Assembly: GCF_042675645.1 (NCBI RefSeq)
Contig: NZ_JBHTJH010000001.1
Span: forward strand, 210,543 to 274,542
Direction: 5' to 3'
DNA: 64,000 bases
Source of the DNA: Sungkyunkwania multivorans
Lineage (GTDB): Bacteria; Bacteroidota; Bacteroidia; Flavobacteriales; Flavobacteriaceae
In this document: positions 24,318 through 34,483 of the stretch, in pieces
Position numbering within the stretch: position 1 is the stretch's first letter
Layout of the letters: the number at the start of each line of letters is the position of its first letter
Made by a program: the position numbers and the translations under genes
Notes under the pieces: generated by a model
The model's database searches: none
Seen by the model: the letters and a program-made list of their open reading frames with translations, nothing else
What the model was told of the DNA's origin: nothing

Positions 24318-27300
24318 ATGAGAAAACTTCTTTTGTGCATATCGGCATTGTATATTTCCCTTAGTTGTATGCACGAAAAAAAGTCCATTGCAAAAGAGGA
24401 AAATTCAGAAGTCGTCTTCGAAAAGATACCATCTTCAACAAGTGGAATTGATTTCGCCAATACGATCACTCATGACGTAGCGACCAAGGAAAACCTTTTT
24501 GACTATGATTATTTCTATAACGGTGCCGGCGTTGGAATGGCAGACATCAATAACGATGGCCTGCTCGACCTTTTCTTCTGTGGCAATCAAACTCCAAACA
24601 AACTTTATCTGAACAAAGGCAACCTCAAGTTTGAGGACATTTCAAAAAAGGCTGGTATCAACAAAGGAAAACAATGGGCAAATGGCGTGACTTTTGCCGA
24701 TGTTAACAATGACGGTTGGCTGGATATTTATGTGTCCCAAGGAGGACCAAAAAACAGACAGGCCCGGAAGAATCTCCTATTTATCAACCAAAAGGACAAC
24801 ACCTTTAAAGAACATGCCGAGACGCTAGGATTAGCCGATCAAGGCATCAGCACACAAGCTGTTTTTTTTGATTATGACAAGGACGGAGATCTGGATTGTC
24901 TGGTCTCCAATGAAAATGAACTATATGGTCTTGGGCCTATCCCCTTCTATAAAAAAGTACTGAGTGACCCAGAACTCCTATATTATAGCTGCGCACATCT
25001 CTACAAGAATGAAAATGGAAAATTTGTGGATGTTACTCAAAACACAAATTTGATGCAGCCAGCATTTGGGCTTGGAGCCATTGTAAGTGATATCGACGAT
25101 GATGGCTGGTTGGACATCTACATTGCCAATGATTATTTTATTCCAGACGCCATCTATATCAACAACAAAGACGGAAGCTTTACCGATCGCGTAAAAGAAT
25201 TGACCAATCAGGTTTCCTTTTATGGTATGGGTGTAGATATGGCAGATGCGAATAACGACGGACTTCAAGATATTTTTGTCCTTGATATGGCCTCTTCCGA
25301 CCACGTGCGATCAAAAACACTCATGGCCTCGATGAATGTCACCCAATTTGACCTATTGACCAAAACGATCAATTTCCCGCATCAGTATATGTTCAACTCA
25401 TTACAGTTAAATGTAGGAAACAACAAATTTCATAATATCTCACAATTGAGTGGCCTGTCCAAAACAGATTGGAGTTGGGCCGGTCTCCTCGTTGATCTGA
25501 ACAATGATGAGGACAAGGATATCTATGTCACCAATGGTTACCGACGCTATGCTCTGGACAACGATTCTAAATTAAAGATAAAGGAGGAACAGAAACGTTA
25601 TGGAGGAAAGGTGCCTTTACGGATAAAGAAACAGCTTTATGACGCGCTTCCCTCAGAAAAATTATCGAATATCTTATTCGAAGGCGGCAACGGTCTACAC
25701 TTTGAGAACGCCACCAAAGCGTGGGGCCTGTACGATCCATCGTTCTCAAACGGTGCCACCGTAGGTGATCTCGATAACGATGGTGACTTGGAGATCGTGG
25801 TGAACAATATGGATGAACCTGCATTTTTATATAAGAATCTTTCTAACGAAAAGCATCTTGGAAACTATTTGACAGTAAACCTGAATGCCAAACTCTCTGA
25901 ATGCTTTGCAAAAGTAAGTTTACATTACGATGGCAAGCAACAACTTGTCGAAACCAAAAGAGTGCGCGGCTATTTATCAGCATTGGAAAATAATGCTCAT
26001 TTCGGACTCGCTTCAACCAAGACCATTGACACTGTTAGAGTGGTTTGGCCTTCTGGTCTGTATGAGGAAAAATATGATGTTGCTGCAAATCGATCGATCA
26101 CCTTTAACGAAACAGACGCGACGACAGCCTTTATTAAAAGAGAAGACATCTCCGACCTTAAACATGTTGAGCCAAAGACCTTGGGACTTGAATTTGTGCA
26201 TACAGAAAATGAGTATTCCGACTTCGAATCTGAAATACTTTTACCTTACAAACAATCTACGCTGGGACCATTTATCACCAAAGGAGATCTTAATGGGGAT
26301 GGGAAGGAAGACCTCTTTATCGGAGGAGCGGCTGGTCAAGCTGGCGCTCTGTTCATTCAGAATAGTAAAGGATTTGAAAGAGTGAGATCAAAAGCACTAG
26401 AGACAGACGCACCATGTGAAGACATGGAGGCGCTGTTTGTAGACATCGATAACGATGGCGATATCGATCTCTATGTCGTTAGTGGTGGCAACGAATTTGA
26501 TGAAGGAGATGCTAGGTTAAAAGACCGACTGTACCTAAATATCGATGGCACCTTACAAAAGGCAGATGATTCAGAACACCTTTCCCCCTATTTCGGGAAA
26601 TCGATCGCTGCCATAGACTATGATAAGGATGGTGACAAAGATCTGGTGATCGGCAACAGAATAATAACGAAGAATTATCCCAGATATGCACCTTCCATCA
26701 TCTATGAGAACGTTAACGGTACGCTAAAGGACGTAACAGAGAATATCGCGCCTTCACTTAAGGATATTGGCATCATTAACAAGGTGATCGCTACAGACTT
26801 TAATAATGATGGCTGGGAAGATCTGATCGCTGTTGGAGAATGGTCGCATGTCGCCCTTCTTAGAAATGAGCGGGGGACATTTAAAGACGTATCTGGCGAA
26901 CTGGGCCTGAAGGATACTAAAGGATGGTGGTTTACTGTAAAAGAGACCGATCTGAATAACGACGGATTCAAAGATTATGTGGTAGGCAATGTTGGACTCA
27001 ATATCAAATTCAAAGCTTCGTTTGAAAAACCGCTGAAGGTATTTGCCAATGACTTTGACAACAACGGCACTCCAGATATCGTCCTAAGTAAAAAATACAA
27101 GGACGACTATGTGCCTGTACGGGGTAGAGAGTGCTCATCGCAACAGATGCCATTTATCGCCGAAAAATTTCAGAGCTATAGCGAATTTGCCAATGCCTCC
27201 CTAGTTGACGTATACGGAAAGGGCATCGATACGGCCTACAAGGCGGAGGTGAATGAATTTAGGTCTATGGTGCTGCTCAACGATGCAGGGCAGCGTTTCA

Positions 27301-27632
27301 AGATGCTACCACTCCCCGAAATTGCCCAAACCTTTCCTTTGATGGATGCTTCCTTCTTTGACCTTAACAAGGATGGTTTCGAAGATGTGATTCTCGTCGG
27401 TAATATCTACAACACCGAGGTTGAAACTCCTCGTTTGGATGCAGGCGCTGGTTTGGTATTGTATGCCAATGGCATCGATGGCTACGAAACAGGGTTGACA
27501 TCAGGATCACATCTACATATACAAGGTAACTTGAAATCGTCTTCCATCATCAAACACCAAATACTCGAAAAATATCTACTTCTCTGTGGAAGAAATGATG
27601 GGCAAGTGGCAGTGAAACACATTTCGCAATAA
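24318..27632 (+). CDS. FG-GAP/VCBS-repeat lipoprotein with ASPIC/UnbV domain
   Basis: A 1104-residue surface-type lipoprotein with signal ISALYISLSC (lipobox cysteine at about residue 17). It carries many calcium-binding FG-GAP repeats of the form DxNNDGxxD, for example MADINNDGLLDLFFCG, DVNNDGWLDIYV, DIDDDGWLDIYIAND and DYDKDGDKDLVIGN, in two blocks. Between them is an ASPIC/UnbV-like segment (VRVVWPSGLYEEKYDV). Such proteins often sit beside SusC/SusD genes in Bacteroidetes and may bind the same ligand, but no enzyme activity is shown. It lies between two susCD loci. Confidence 0.85.
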   Translation: MRKLLLCISALYISLSCMHEKKSIAKEENSEVVFEKIPSSTSGIDFANTITHDVATKENLFDYDYFYNGAGVGMADINNDGLLDLFFCGNQTPNKLYLNKGNLKFEDISKKAGINKGKQWANGVTFADVNNDGWLDIYVSQGGPKNRQARKNLLFINQKDNTFKEHAETLGLADQGISTQAVFFDYDKDGDLDCLVSNENELYGLGPIPFYKKVLSDPELLYYSCAHLYKNENGKFVDVTQNTNLMQPAFGLGAIVSDIDDDGWLDIYIANDYFIPDAIYINNKDGSFTDRVKELTNQVSFYGMGVDMADANNDGLQDIFVLDMASSDHVRSKTLMASMNVTQFDLLTKTINFPHQYMFNSLQLNVGNNKFHNISQLSGLSKTDWSWAGLLVDLNNDEDKDIYVTNGYRRYALDNDSKLKIKEEQKRYGGKVPLRIKKQLYDALPSEKLSNILFEGGNGLHFENATKAWGLYDPSFSNGATVGDLDNDGDLEIVVNNMDEPAFLYKNLSNEKHLGNYLTVNLNAKLSECFAKVSLHYDGKQQLVETKRVRGYLSALENNAHFGLASTKTIDTVRVVWPSGLYEEKYDVAANRSITFNETDATTAFIKREDISDLKHVEPKTLGLEFVHTENEYSDFESEILLPYKQSTLGPFITKGDLNGDGKEDLFIGGAAGQAGALFIQNSKGFERVRSKALETDAPCEDMEALFVDIDNDGDIDLYVVSGGNEFDEGDARLKDRLYLNIDGTLQKADDSEHLSPYFGKSIAAIDYDKDGDKDLVIGNRIITKNYPRYAPSIIYENVNGTLKDVTENIAPSLKDIGIINKVIATDFNNDGWEDLIAVGEWSHVALLRNERGTFKDVSGELGLKDTKGWWFTVKETDLNNDGFKDYVVGNVGLNIKFKASFEKPLKVFANDFDNNGTPDIVLSKKYKDDYVPVRGRECSSQQMPFIAEKFQSYSEFANASLVDVYGKGIDTAYKAEVNEFRSMVLLNDAGQRFKMLPLPEIAQTFPLMDASFFDLNKDGFEDVILVGNIYNTEVETPRLDAGAGLVLYANGIDGYETGLTSGSHLHIQGNLKSSSIIKHQILEKYLLLCGRNDGQVAVKHISQ

Positions 27633-27766
27633 CACCATCATTTATTTGCCTACCTATTTCCCGTAGATTTTTGAGCAAAAAACCCTTGTCCAAGCTGAGA
27701 AATTCGCATGTAACGTATAAATCCAATTAATATTTCATAAGATTTATAACATTAACATATAAAAAC

Positions 27767-27797
27767 TTGGAAAATTAACACACTTTCAAGACTTTTG
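27767..27797 (+). promoter_or_regulatory. Promoter of the second susCD-like operon
   Basis: TTG at 27767-27769, a 20-nt spacer beginning GAAAATTAACA, then GACTTTTG at 27790-27797, and exactly 27 nt to the ATG at 27825. The layout is the same as for the first susC-like gene, so the two operons probably respond to the same sigma factor or regulator. Confidence 0.65.
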
Positions 27798-27824
27798 GTT
27801 AAAATTTTATAAAATAACCGCAAC

Positions 27825-30800
27825 ATGAAAAAAACTTTCCGTAGAATTTTAACACTATTGATAGTGTTTATGACGCAACTAGCGCTTGCACAAGAAAAGA
27901 CCGTGACGGGTACTGTTTCTGATGAGAGCGGAGTTCCGTTACCTGGGGCCAATGTTATAATACAAGGGACGTCAACGGGTACAACCACAGATTTTGATGG
28001 AAACTACGCCATCCAAGTAAACCAAGGCCAAACGTTGGAGTTTAGCTATGTAGGATATGCGACACAAGCTATACCTGTAGGATCTAACAACGCTATTAAC
28101 GTATCACTTGCACCCGACAACCAACTAGAAGAGGTGATCGTGACCGCTGTCGGTATCAAAAGAAAACCCGATGAGATCACTACGGCCTATGAAAGTCTTA
28201 AATCGGACGAGATCACCGCTGCGAACAACCCAGATGCTGTGCAGGCATTAGCCGGTAAGGTCTCTGGTCTACAGATCAACACCACGGGAGCTGGAGTTAC
28301 ACCAAACACACAGATCTTATTGAGGGGTACTAAATCTTTGACAGGAGATAATGAAGCATTGATCGTAATTGACAATGTGATTTCCACGGCAACCGTATTT
28401 GCCAACCTTGACCCAGAGGTCATCGAATCGGTAAACGTACTTAAAGGCCCTAACGGAGCTGCGCTTTACGGTTCTCGAGGTGGTAACGGTGTAATCATTG
28501 TAAATACCAAAAAGGGAAACAATGCAAGAGGAAAGGTCACTGTAGGTATCACCTCATCGGTGACGTTCGAGGATATCGCCTTCTTACCAGAATTACAAGA
28601 TCGATATGGTAAAGGATATTGGGGAGAGATCGATGCTTTTGATCAAGGTTCTTGGGGGCCAGAGTATGACGGTTCTACACAACCGGTAGGATTGCCATTC
28701 CCAACCTTTAACGATTTTAGAACGTATACTTACGAATTTATCGAAGATAACATCGACCCATTTTTCAATACAGGTATCACCACTCAAAATACGATCACCG
28801 TATCCGGTGGGGATAATGAAGGTTATTTTACGCTTTCTGGAAACAAGAGAGATACCGAAGGGGTTCTTCCTGGTGATAAGTACGTAAAAGATTTCTTCAC
28901 TTTAAATGGTGGGAAAACATTTGGAAAATTAGCAGTAAGTGGTATCGCCAGATTTACGAAAGAGAAACAAAATACGGTATCTGCATATGACAACGACTCA
29001 GATCAAGTAGATGAGAGAAACGTATATCAGCAATTATTACAAGTTCCTAGCGATATTGTCATCGAGGATTTTAGTTCTGGAGACAATGGCGACCACTGGA
29101 CGGCTTTTGGTGATAGTCCATATTGGGTATTGAATAACTCGAGATTCAATCTCAGAAGAACTATAACCGATCTATCGGGAGAAATATCCTATCAATTCAG
29201 CGACAATATATCTTCGGTATTACGAGGTAATGTCGTAAATTCTGATTCTGACTTCATCGATTACCTAAATGCCTATACAGCTCCTTTCACTATTACGGGA
29301 GATGGTAGAAACATCCAATCGAATCTTGAAATTCAAACTGCTAGAAGTGAGCGATACTATATCGATCTCATCAATAACTTCAACTATACATTGACCGACA
29401 ATATCGAATTAAAATCTTTAATCGGTTTTAACTTTACCGAAGCAAGATCATTCGTTCAAAATACCTTTGGGTCGCAGCTCACTGTTCCAGGATTATATGT
29501 TTCTAGTAATATTTCTAGTGGTATCAATATTCAAGACAGGCGAACGGCACAAAGGTCTAATTCGATTTTCGCCAATGTGGATTTGAGCTATAAGGACTTT
29601 CTGTTTCTTAATTTGACCGCAAGGAATGAGTGGAATTCGTTACTTCAATCATCTTCTACAGGTAGTACAGGGGATATCGGCATTTTCTATCCTTCTGCGG
29701 GTGTTTCTTTTATTCCAACCAAGGCTTTCCCTGAGATGAAAGGTAAATTCTTGCATAAGGCAAAGCTTTCAGGTTCCTACGTACAAGTAGGTAACTTAGG
29801 TGCACTTGACCCTCATGATCTTTTTGATGTTGGAATACAGGCAAATGGTTTTCCATATTCTATTACCGGACTTAACTCTTTTGTAGCTCCTGCGACGACC
29901 TCTTCCGCGACTCTAGAGCCTGAATTTGTTACAACTATTGAAGCTAATCTTAACTTAGAGCTTCTTAACTTGAACGGCTATCCAAGAATCACGCTAGATG
30001 GTTCCGCATCCTTCTATACCAACGACAACCAGATACTTGGCACTAGCGTGTCTAGTTCAACAGGTGTTAATACAGCAATCTTGAATGTTGGTGAAACTGA
30101 AACGAAGGCATTCGAAGTGGACCTAGGCTTAACACCCCTAAGAAATGAAAATTTCAACTGGAATATCAATCTTGGCTATAGTACCGCGCAAACCACTGTA
30201 AATAAAGTAACAGACCAATCCAGCTCCTTACTAACTCGAGGAGGTGTTCCGGGAATCTATGCTATCGAAGGCCAAGAATTTCCATTGATTCAAGGTACCT
30301 TTTATGAGCGTGACGACCAAGGACGTGTAGTCCTTGATGCGGATGGCTCTCCAAGAGTAGGTTCGGGAATCAAAGTTCTTGGACAAGTAAATCCAGATTA
30401 TATCTTAAACTTTGCAACGCAATTCTCGTATAAGGGCTTCACTTTTAGTGCAACTGCCGATTATAGAACGGGACACTCATTCTATTCTAACATCTATAAC
30501 AACCTTACTGGTCAAGGAAGAAGTTTTGTAACTGCCGAAAACGGTCGTGGGCATTTTATCTTCCCTAACTCTACAGTAGCAGGAAGCGGTGTTACGAATA
30601 CTACCCTACTTACAGGTCCATCTTATGGAGGTCCTTCGGAGTATGCCGAGTATCAGTCGTTTATTCAGAGTCCAGATTTTCTGGGTGTAGATGAAAACTT
30701 TATCGTGGATGCGACTGCCTTTAAGCTAAGGGAGGTATCTATCGGATATTCTATCCCAAGCAAATTCCTTGATAAAACTGTATTTCAAGCAATTTCCTTT

Positions 30801-30944
30801 GGTATTAGTGGAAGAAACTTGTTGATCGTTTTACCTAAGGAAAATCGAGGATATAACGATCCTGAATTTGGAACTGGAATCGGAAATTTTGGAGCAACGC
30901 CTCCAACCAGATTTTACGCAATGAATGTTAATTTAACTTTTTAA
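27825..30944 (+). CDS. SusC/RagA-type TonB-dependent outer membrane transporter (locus 2)
   Basis: The 1039-residue protein has a signal (ILTLLIVFMTQLALAQ) and a carboxypeptidase-regulatory-like domain (VTGTVSDESGVPLPGANVII, DFDGNYAIQV). A TonB-box region LEEVIVTAVGI is followed by a plug (ALAGKVSGLQI, ILLRGTKSL, ALIVIDNVI, ALYGSRGGNGVIIVNTK) and a barrel ending in MNVNLTF. N-termini of the two SusC proteins are very similar, but the barrels differ, suggesting different ligands. It is the first gene of a four-gene operon. Confidence 0.92.
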   Translation: MKKTFRRILTLLIVFMTQLALAQEKTVTGTVSDESGVPLPGANVIIQGTSTGTTTDFDGNYAIQVNQGQTLEFSYVGYATQAIPVGSNNAINVSLAPDNQLEEVIVTAVGIKRKPDEITTAYESLKSDEITAANNPDAVQALAGKVSGLQINTTGAGVTPNTQILLRGTKSLTGDNEALIVIDNVISTATVFANLDPEVIESVNVLKGPNGAALYGSRGGNGVIIVNTKKGNNARGKVTVGITSSVTFEDIAFLPELQDRYGKGYWGEIDAFDQGSWGPEYDGSTQPVGLPFPTFNDFRTYTYEFIEDNIDPFFNTGITTQNTITVSGGDNEGYFTLSGNKRDTEGVLPGDKYVKDFFTLNGGKTFGKLAVSGIARFTKEKQNTVSAYDNDSDQVDERNVYQQLLQVPSDIVIEDFSSGDNGDHWTAFGDSPYWVLNNSRFNLRRTITDLSGEISYQFSDNISSVLRGNVVNSDSDFIDYLNAYTAPFTITGDGRNIQSNLEIQTARSERYYIDLINNFNYTLTDNIELKSLIGFNFTEARSFVQNTFGSQLTVPGLYVSSNISSGINIQDRRTAQRSNSIFANVDLSYKDFLFLNLTARNEWNSLLQSSSTGSTGDIGIFYPSAGVSFIPTKAFPEMKGKFLHKAKLSGSYVQVGNLGALDPHDLFDVGIQANGFPYSITGLNSFVAPATTSSATLEPEFVTTIEANLNLELLNLNGYPRITLDGSASFYTNDNQILGTSVSSSTGVNTAILNVGETETKAFEVDLGLTPLRNENFNWNINLGYSTAQTTVNKVTDQSSSLLTRGGVPGIYAIEGQEFPLIQGTFYERDDQGRVVLDADGSPRVGSGIKVLGQVNPDYILNFATQFSYKGFTFSATADYRTGHSFYSNIYNNLTGQGRSFVTAENGRGHFIFPNSTVAGSGVTNTTLLTGPSYGGPSEYAEYQSFIQSPDFLGVDENFIVDATAFKLREVSIGYSIPSKFLDKTVFQAISFGISGRNLLIVLPKENRGYNDPEFGTGIGNFGATPPTRFYAMNVNLTF

Positions 30945-30968
30945 GTAATGACTATTAAATCAATAGCG

Positions 30969-32501
30969 ATGAAAACTCTCAATAAATTATTAAGAATAGC
31001 TACAGTAACTGGTTTAATATGTTTCACTACTATATCCTGTGAGAATGTATTGGTCAACGAGGACCCTAACGGAACCATCATAGACGATCTGTCTCCTGAG
31101 GTGGTAATGCCAGGGGCTCAAACCAGACCGAGCCAAGTTTTTATGACACGAATGAATCAGTTGGGAAATACCATGATCGCCACTTGGTCCGGTAATGCCC
31201 AACAAATTCAAGCACCTTTTTTTACTGAATTCTCCTATCAGATCACCCCAGACTTCTATGATGAAATTTGGGATAGAATGTTCGTGAGAGCTAGTAACCT
31301 TACCAATATTTCTAATTTTAGTGGCGCTGGTAACTATGACTATTTTAAGGCCGCCGCTAAGATCCTTAGAGCCTTTTACTTTCAATATCTAGTTGACATC
31401 TATGGCGATATCCCTTATACAGAATCGCATCTAAGAGGAGACAATCTCTTCCCAAGCTATGATGACCAAGAAGATATCTACAGACTGTTGGTGGACGAAG
31501 TGGATGAGGCCATTGACCTGATCAACAATACCGATACCGCAACCGCTATCGATATGGGCGGCAATGATGTAATGCTAAATGGAGATATGACTGGTTGGAA
31601 AAAGTTTGGTTATACCGTGAAGTTAAGACTGCTAGTTCGTTTGATGGAACTTGCAGAAACCGATGGAGCGACCCAAACGTATATCCAAGAGGAGTTTGCC
31701 AATCTAAACGGCCCAGATGCTATCTTCCTTGACCTTGGAGAAGATGTTACTATCAATCCTGGCTATAGCGATGAAAGCACACGTATGAATCCATTTGCTG
31801 AGACTTTTGGTTACGATCCAGGGCAGTTTGGAAATCAGGCCAGCGCTACAGTTAGCAATGTAACGGTAGGACCTACCACCTTTTTGGTAGAGTTTTTAGA
31901 TGGTACTTCCAATGGTGTAGTGGATGGACGCTTATCGCGACTTTATACGATCAGAGGAGGGCAAACAGCCATCCAAGGCAATACGCAAGGAGGTCCAGGA
32001 CAGCCTTCGCGTTTAGGCCTTGGCCTTTTGAGTTCTCCTGACCAAGATGGTTATATCATGACAGCCTCTGAGTCTTTGTTCTTGCAGGCAGAAGCCGTAC
32101 AAAGAGGCTATCTGACCAGCGGAGATGCCAAGACCTTGTTTCAAGATGGCATCAGAGCCTCCTTTGACCGTCTTGGAGCTTCAGGTGTCACTACATATTT
32201 GACGAATTCGGATAACGTGGCCGGCATTGGCTGGGACGGATCGACCGACAAGATCGAAGCGATCATCACACAAAAATGGATCGACCTTGGTGGTACTAAT
32301 GGTCTAGAGACTTGGATAGAGTTCAATCGAACTGGATATCCAAGCAATATGCCACTTCCAGAATTGGCAAGCGAACCAACACAACCAAAACGTATTCTAT
32401 ATCCAACTTCGGAGTATTCTGGAAATACTGCTAATGTGAGCGCTTTTGGACAAACAACGGCTTCAGCATTTAACACCAGCATTTTCTGGGATGTAAACTA
32501 A
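30969..32501 (+). CDS. SusD/RagB-type surface lipoprotein (SusD_2 type, locus 2)
   Basis: A 510-residue lipoprotein with signal RIATVTGLICFTTISC (ATG at 30969 chosen; an upstream in-frame ATG at 30948 lies 3 nt after the susC stop and adds seven residues). SusD-like features include DYFKAAAKILRAFYFQYLVD, IYGDIPYTESHLRGDNLFP and GWKKFGYTVKLRLLVRLMEL, and the C-terminal TWIEFNRTGYPSNMPLPEL. It partners the SusC of this locus. Ligand not predictable. Confidence 0.9.
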   Translation: MKTLNKLLRIATVTGLICFTTISCENVLVNEDPNGTIIDDLSPEVVMPGAQTRPSQVFMTRMNQLGNTMIATWSGNAQQIQAPFFTEFSYQITPDFYDEIWDRMFVRASNLTNISNFSGAGNYDYFKAAAKILRAFYFQYLVDIYGDIPYTESHLRGDNLFPSYDDQEDIYRLLVDEVDEAIDLINNTDTATAIDMGGNDVMLNGDMTGWKKFGYTVKLRLLVRLMELAETDGATQTYIQEEFANLNGPDAIFLDLGEDVTINPGYSDESTRMNPFAETFGYDPGQFGNQASATVSNVTVGPTTFLVEFLDGTSNGVVDGRLSRLYTIRGGQTAIQGNTQGGPGQPSRLGLGLLSSPDQDGYIMTASESLFLQAEAVQRGYLTSGDAKTLFQDGIRASFDRLGASGVTTYLTNSDNVAGIGWDGSTDKIEAIITQKWIDLGGTNGLETWIEFNRTGYPSNMPLPELASEPTQPKRILYPTSEYSGNTANVSAFGQTTASAFNTSIFWDVN

Positions 32502-32513
32502 AAAAAAGAACAG

Positions 32514-33362
32514 ATGAAAAACATAAAATTCTTATTCATTGCCTTTATAAGTTCGCTAGTAGCGGTTTCCTGTCTTGTAGATGACGAGCCCTCTGAACTG
32601 GAAAAAGGCTTCGCTACCGGCGAATATGTCGCTGGTTTTAAAAATACCACGGCAGAGACCAATTTTCTCACCGACGGTCAGGTTGGTTCTTTTAGTCTGC
32701 CTGTTGATCTCTTGGCAGGTCAAGTATTTGCCAATACGCCACAGATCGATCTTACTTTCGAGGTGGATGCTTCTAGCACCGCTGTAGAAGGTGTCGATTT
32801 TGATTTTGTATCGACAAGCAGAGTCGTAAGCATTCCTGCAAGCCGGGATTTCGCAACTATCGATTTCAATATTTATACAGAGAATATCGAGCCATTGGCA
32901 CCTAAAACGATCGTTATCAGATTGGTGAACTCTAGTAATGGTGTTATTTCTGAAACCCAACAGACAGCTACCATCATCTTAGGAGGTATCTGTTTCTCAG
33001 ATGTTGGAGGAACCTTCAACGTAAGTGTTGAAAGAATTGAAACAGGTGCTACTTGGAATTATACCAACGAAGTCATTTCGCAGATTGGAGAAGGACTTTA
33101 CCTTTCAGGCTCTACAGGACAATTTGGCCCGCAAGGTTCTAATGACCTAACTACCTTTGGAGCGCCAAGAAATGGTTTCGTCTTTGAAGAGAACTGTGAC
33201 ATGATCACTATTGAATCTCAAAATTTAGGAAACTTCTTTAGCAATCAGGTAGAAGGTTCAGGAACCGTAGATGATGCTGGAAATCTTACAATGACCGTGA
33301 CCATAACACCGTTATTTAGTGACCCAGTAGCAACGTACAACATCGTTTATACCAAACAATAA
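32514..33362 (+). CDS. Surface lipoprotein with Calx-beta-like domain (locus 2, third gene)
   Basis: A 282-residue lipoprotein, signal FLFIAFISSLVAVSC with the cysteine at about residue 20. Residues about 30-155 resemble a Calx-beta/immunoglobulin-like beta-sandwich (TAVEGVDFDFVSTSRVVSIP, IVIRLVNSSNGVIS). The C-terminal half, about 115 residues, is a beta-rich domain typical of small Sus-locus lipoproteins. It starts 12 nt after susD. Probably a surface ligand-binding accessory; ligand unknown. Confidence 0.72.
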   Translation: MKNIKFLFIAFISSLVAVSCLVDDEPSELEKGFATGEYVAGFKNTTAETNFLTDGQVGSFSLPVDLLAGQVFANTPQIDLTFEVDASSTAVEGVDFDFVSTSRVVSIPASRDFATIDFNIYTENIEPLAPKTIVIRLVNSSNGVISETQQTATIILGGICFSDVGGTFNVSVERIETGATWNYTNEVISQIGEGLYLSGSTGQFGPQGSNDLTTFGAPRNGFVFEENCDMITIESQNLGNFFSNQVEGSGTVDDAGNLTMTVTITPLFSDPVATYNIVYTKQ

Positions 33363-33376
33363 AATCTTATTCAACA

Positions 33377-34378
33377 ATGAAAATATTTATAGATAATATT
33401 AAAAAGTCACTATTGGGAGGTGCGGTTCTGTGTCTATTGCTTGCATCATGCCAAGAGGATGACTCTATCGCAAGGCGAGGCAAACCCACCATTAGCATTG
33501 AAAATAGGGTCGTAACGGTGACAGAAGGAGAAACCGCAAGTTTCAATCTTGAGATGGAGTATGCCGTAAATCAAAAAGTGGACATCAGAATCGACTTGTT
33601 AGATGCGCAAGGAAATCCTGCGATTGTCACCCAGCCTATCGGCTCTCCAGACTCTGGTAACGGATACGAGCGAATTCCTTTAGAGGACATCAACGTACCT
33701 TATCCCACTTGGTTCGAGGCGGGGTGGTTTCAATTTGGATATTTAGGAGGAACTGGATATGTTGCCACCATAGCTCCATATACCAAAAACTTCCAAATAG
33801 ATATAGAAACCTTGATCGATGCGGTACCCGAAGGAACCGAGACTTTCAAATTTAGACTTACAGCGACTTCGTTGCTGGAGGCTGTTATCGACGAAACGAT
33901 CACGGTGAACGTGCAAAATTTTGTAGGTGACGAATTAGGACTTGGACTAGAATGGGAATCTACCGACGCGACCTTTGATCCTTGTAGTATGGACATGGAT
34001 ATCTTTTTGAGTGATTTCTCGGTGTTTACCTTTACTGGAAACTGCCCTGAATTTCTCTTCAATCCAACAGACCCTGGTCTTGAAGTTACCACGGTTTTGG
34101 CAGATGGGGTCTACACAGTTGTTGCGGATCTTTGGGATAATGGTGGTGCGAATTTCGTAACTCCACCTTTCGATATTCCAATCACAGTTCAAATATTTAA
34201 GCCTGGAGGCTTTAGCACTACCTTAGAGTATCCTAATTTGTACGATTCCACCCATGGCGAAAGTGCTGGTCCTGGAGGAGGTACAGGTCTAGGTGAAGAG
34301 GTCGTGGCAACCATTCGCGTTCAGAATGGTCTTTACACGGTATTAGACCGGGATGGAAACATCGTCGCTAGAGAATAA
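33377..34378 (+). CDS. Surface lipoprotein, Calx-beta-like (locus 2, fourth gene)
   Basis: A 333-residue lipoprotein with signal SLLGGAVLCLLLASCQEDD (lipobox cysteine at about residue 25). Its first domain reads ISIENRVVTVTEGETASFNL and later PEGTETFKFRLTATS, a Calx-beta-like pattern shared with the previous gene. The C-terminal half (GLGLEWESTDATFDPCSMD onward) is distinct and unrecognised. It lies 14 nt downstream of the third gene, and a terminator follows. The two lipoproteins may be diverged paralogs. Confidence 0.7.
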   Translation: MKIFIDNIKKSLLGGAVLCLLLASCQEDDSIARRGKPTISIENRVVTVTEGETASFNLEMEYAVNQKVDIRIDLLDAQGNPAIVTQPIGSPDSGNGYERIPLEDINVPYPTWFEAGWFQFGYLGGTGYVATIAPYTKNFQIDIETLIDAVPEGTETFKFRLTATSLLEAVIDETITVNVQNFVGDELGLGLEWESTDATFDPCSMDMDIFLSDFSVFTFTGNCPEFLFNPTDPGLEVTTVLADGVYTVVADLWDNGGANFVTPPFDIPITVQIFKPGGFSTTLEYPNLYDSTHGESAGPGGGTGLGEEVVATIRVQNGLYTVLDRDGNIVARE

Positions 34379-34400
34379 TACACGTTGCGATCACAATAAT

Positions 34401-34435
34401 AAAAAAGGCCATCCTAATCGGGTGGCCTTTTCTTT
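34401..34435. terminator. Terminator between convergent lipoprotein and rhomboid genes
   Basis: AAAAAAGGCCATCC at 34401-34414 pairs with GGGTGGCCTTTTC at 34420-34432, with a 5-nt loop and T-rich flanks. It serves the second susCD-like operon on the plus strand and the rhomboid gene on the minus strand. Confidence 0.8.
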
Positions 34436-34483
34436 TATCTTTATCTTCCAATCGCTATTGGTTTGCCGAATCTAATGCTATCC

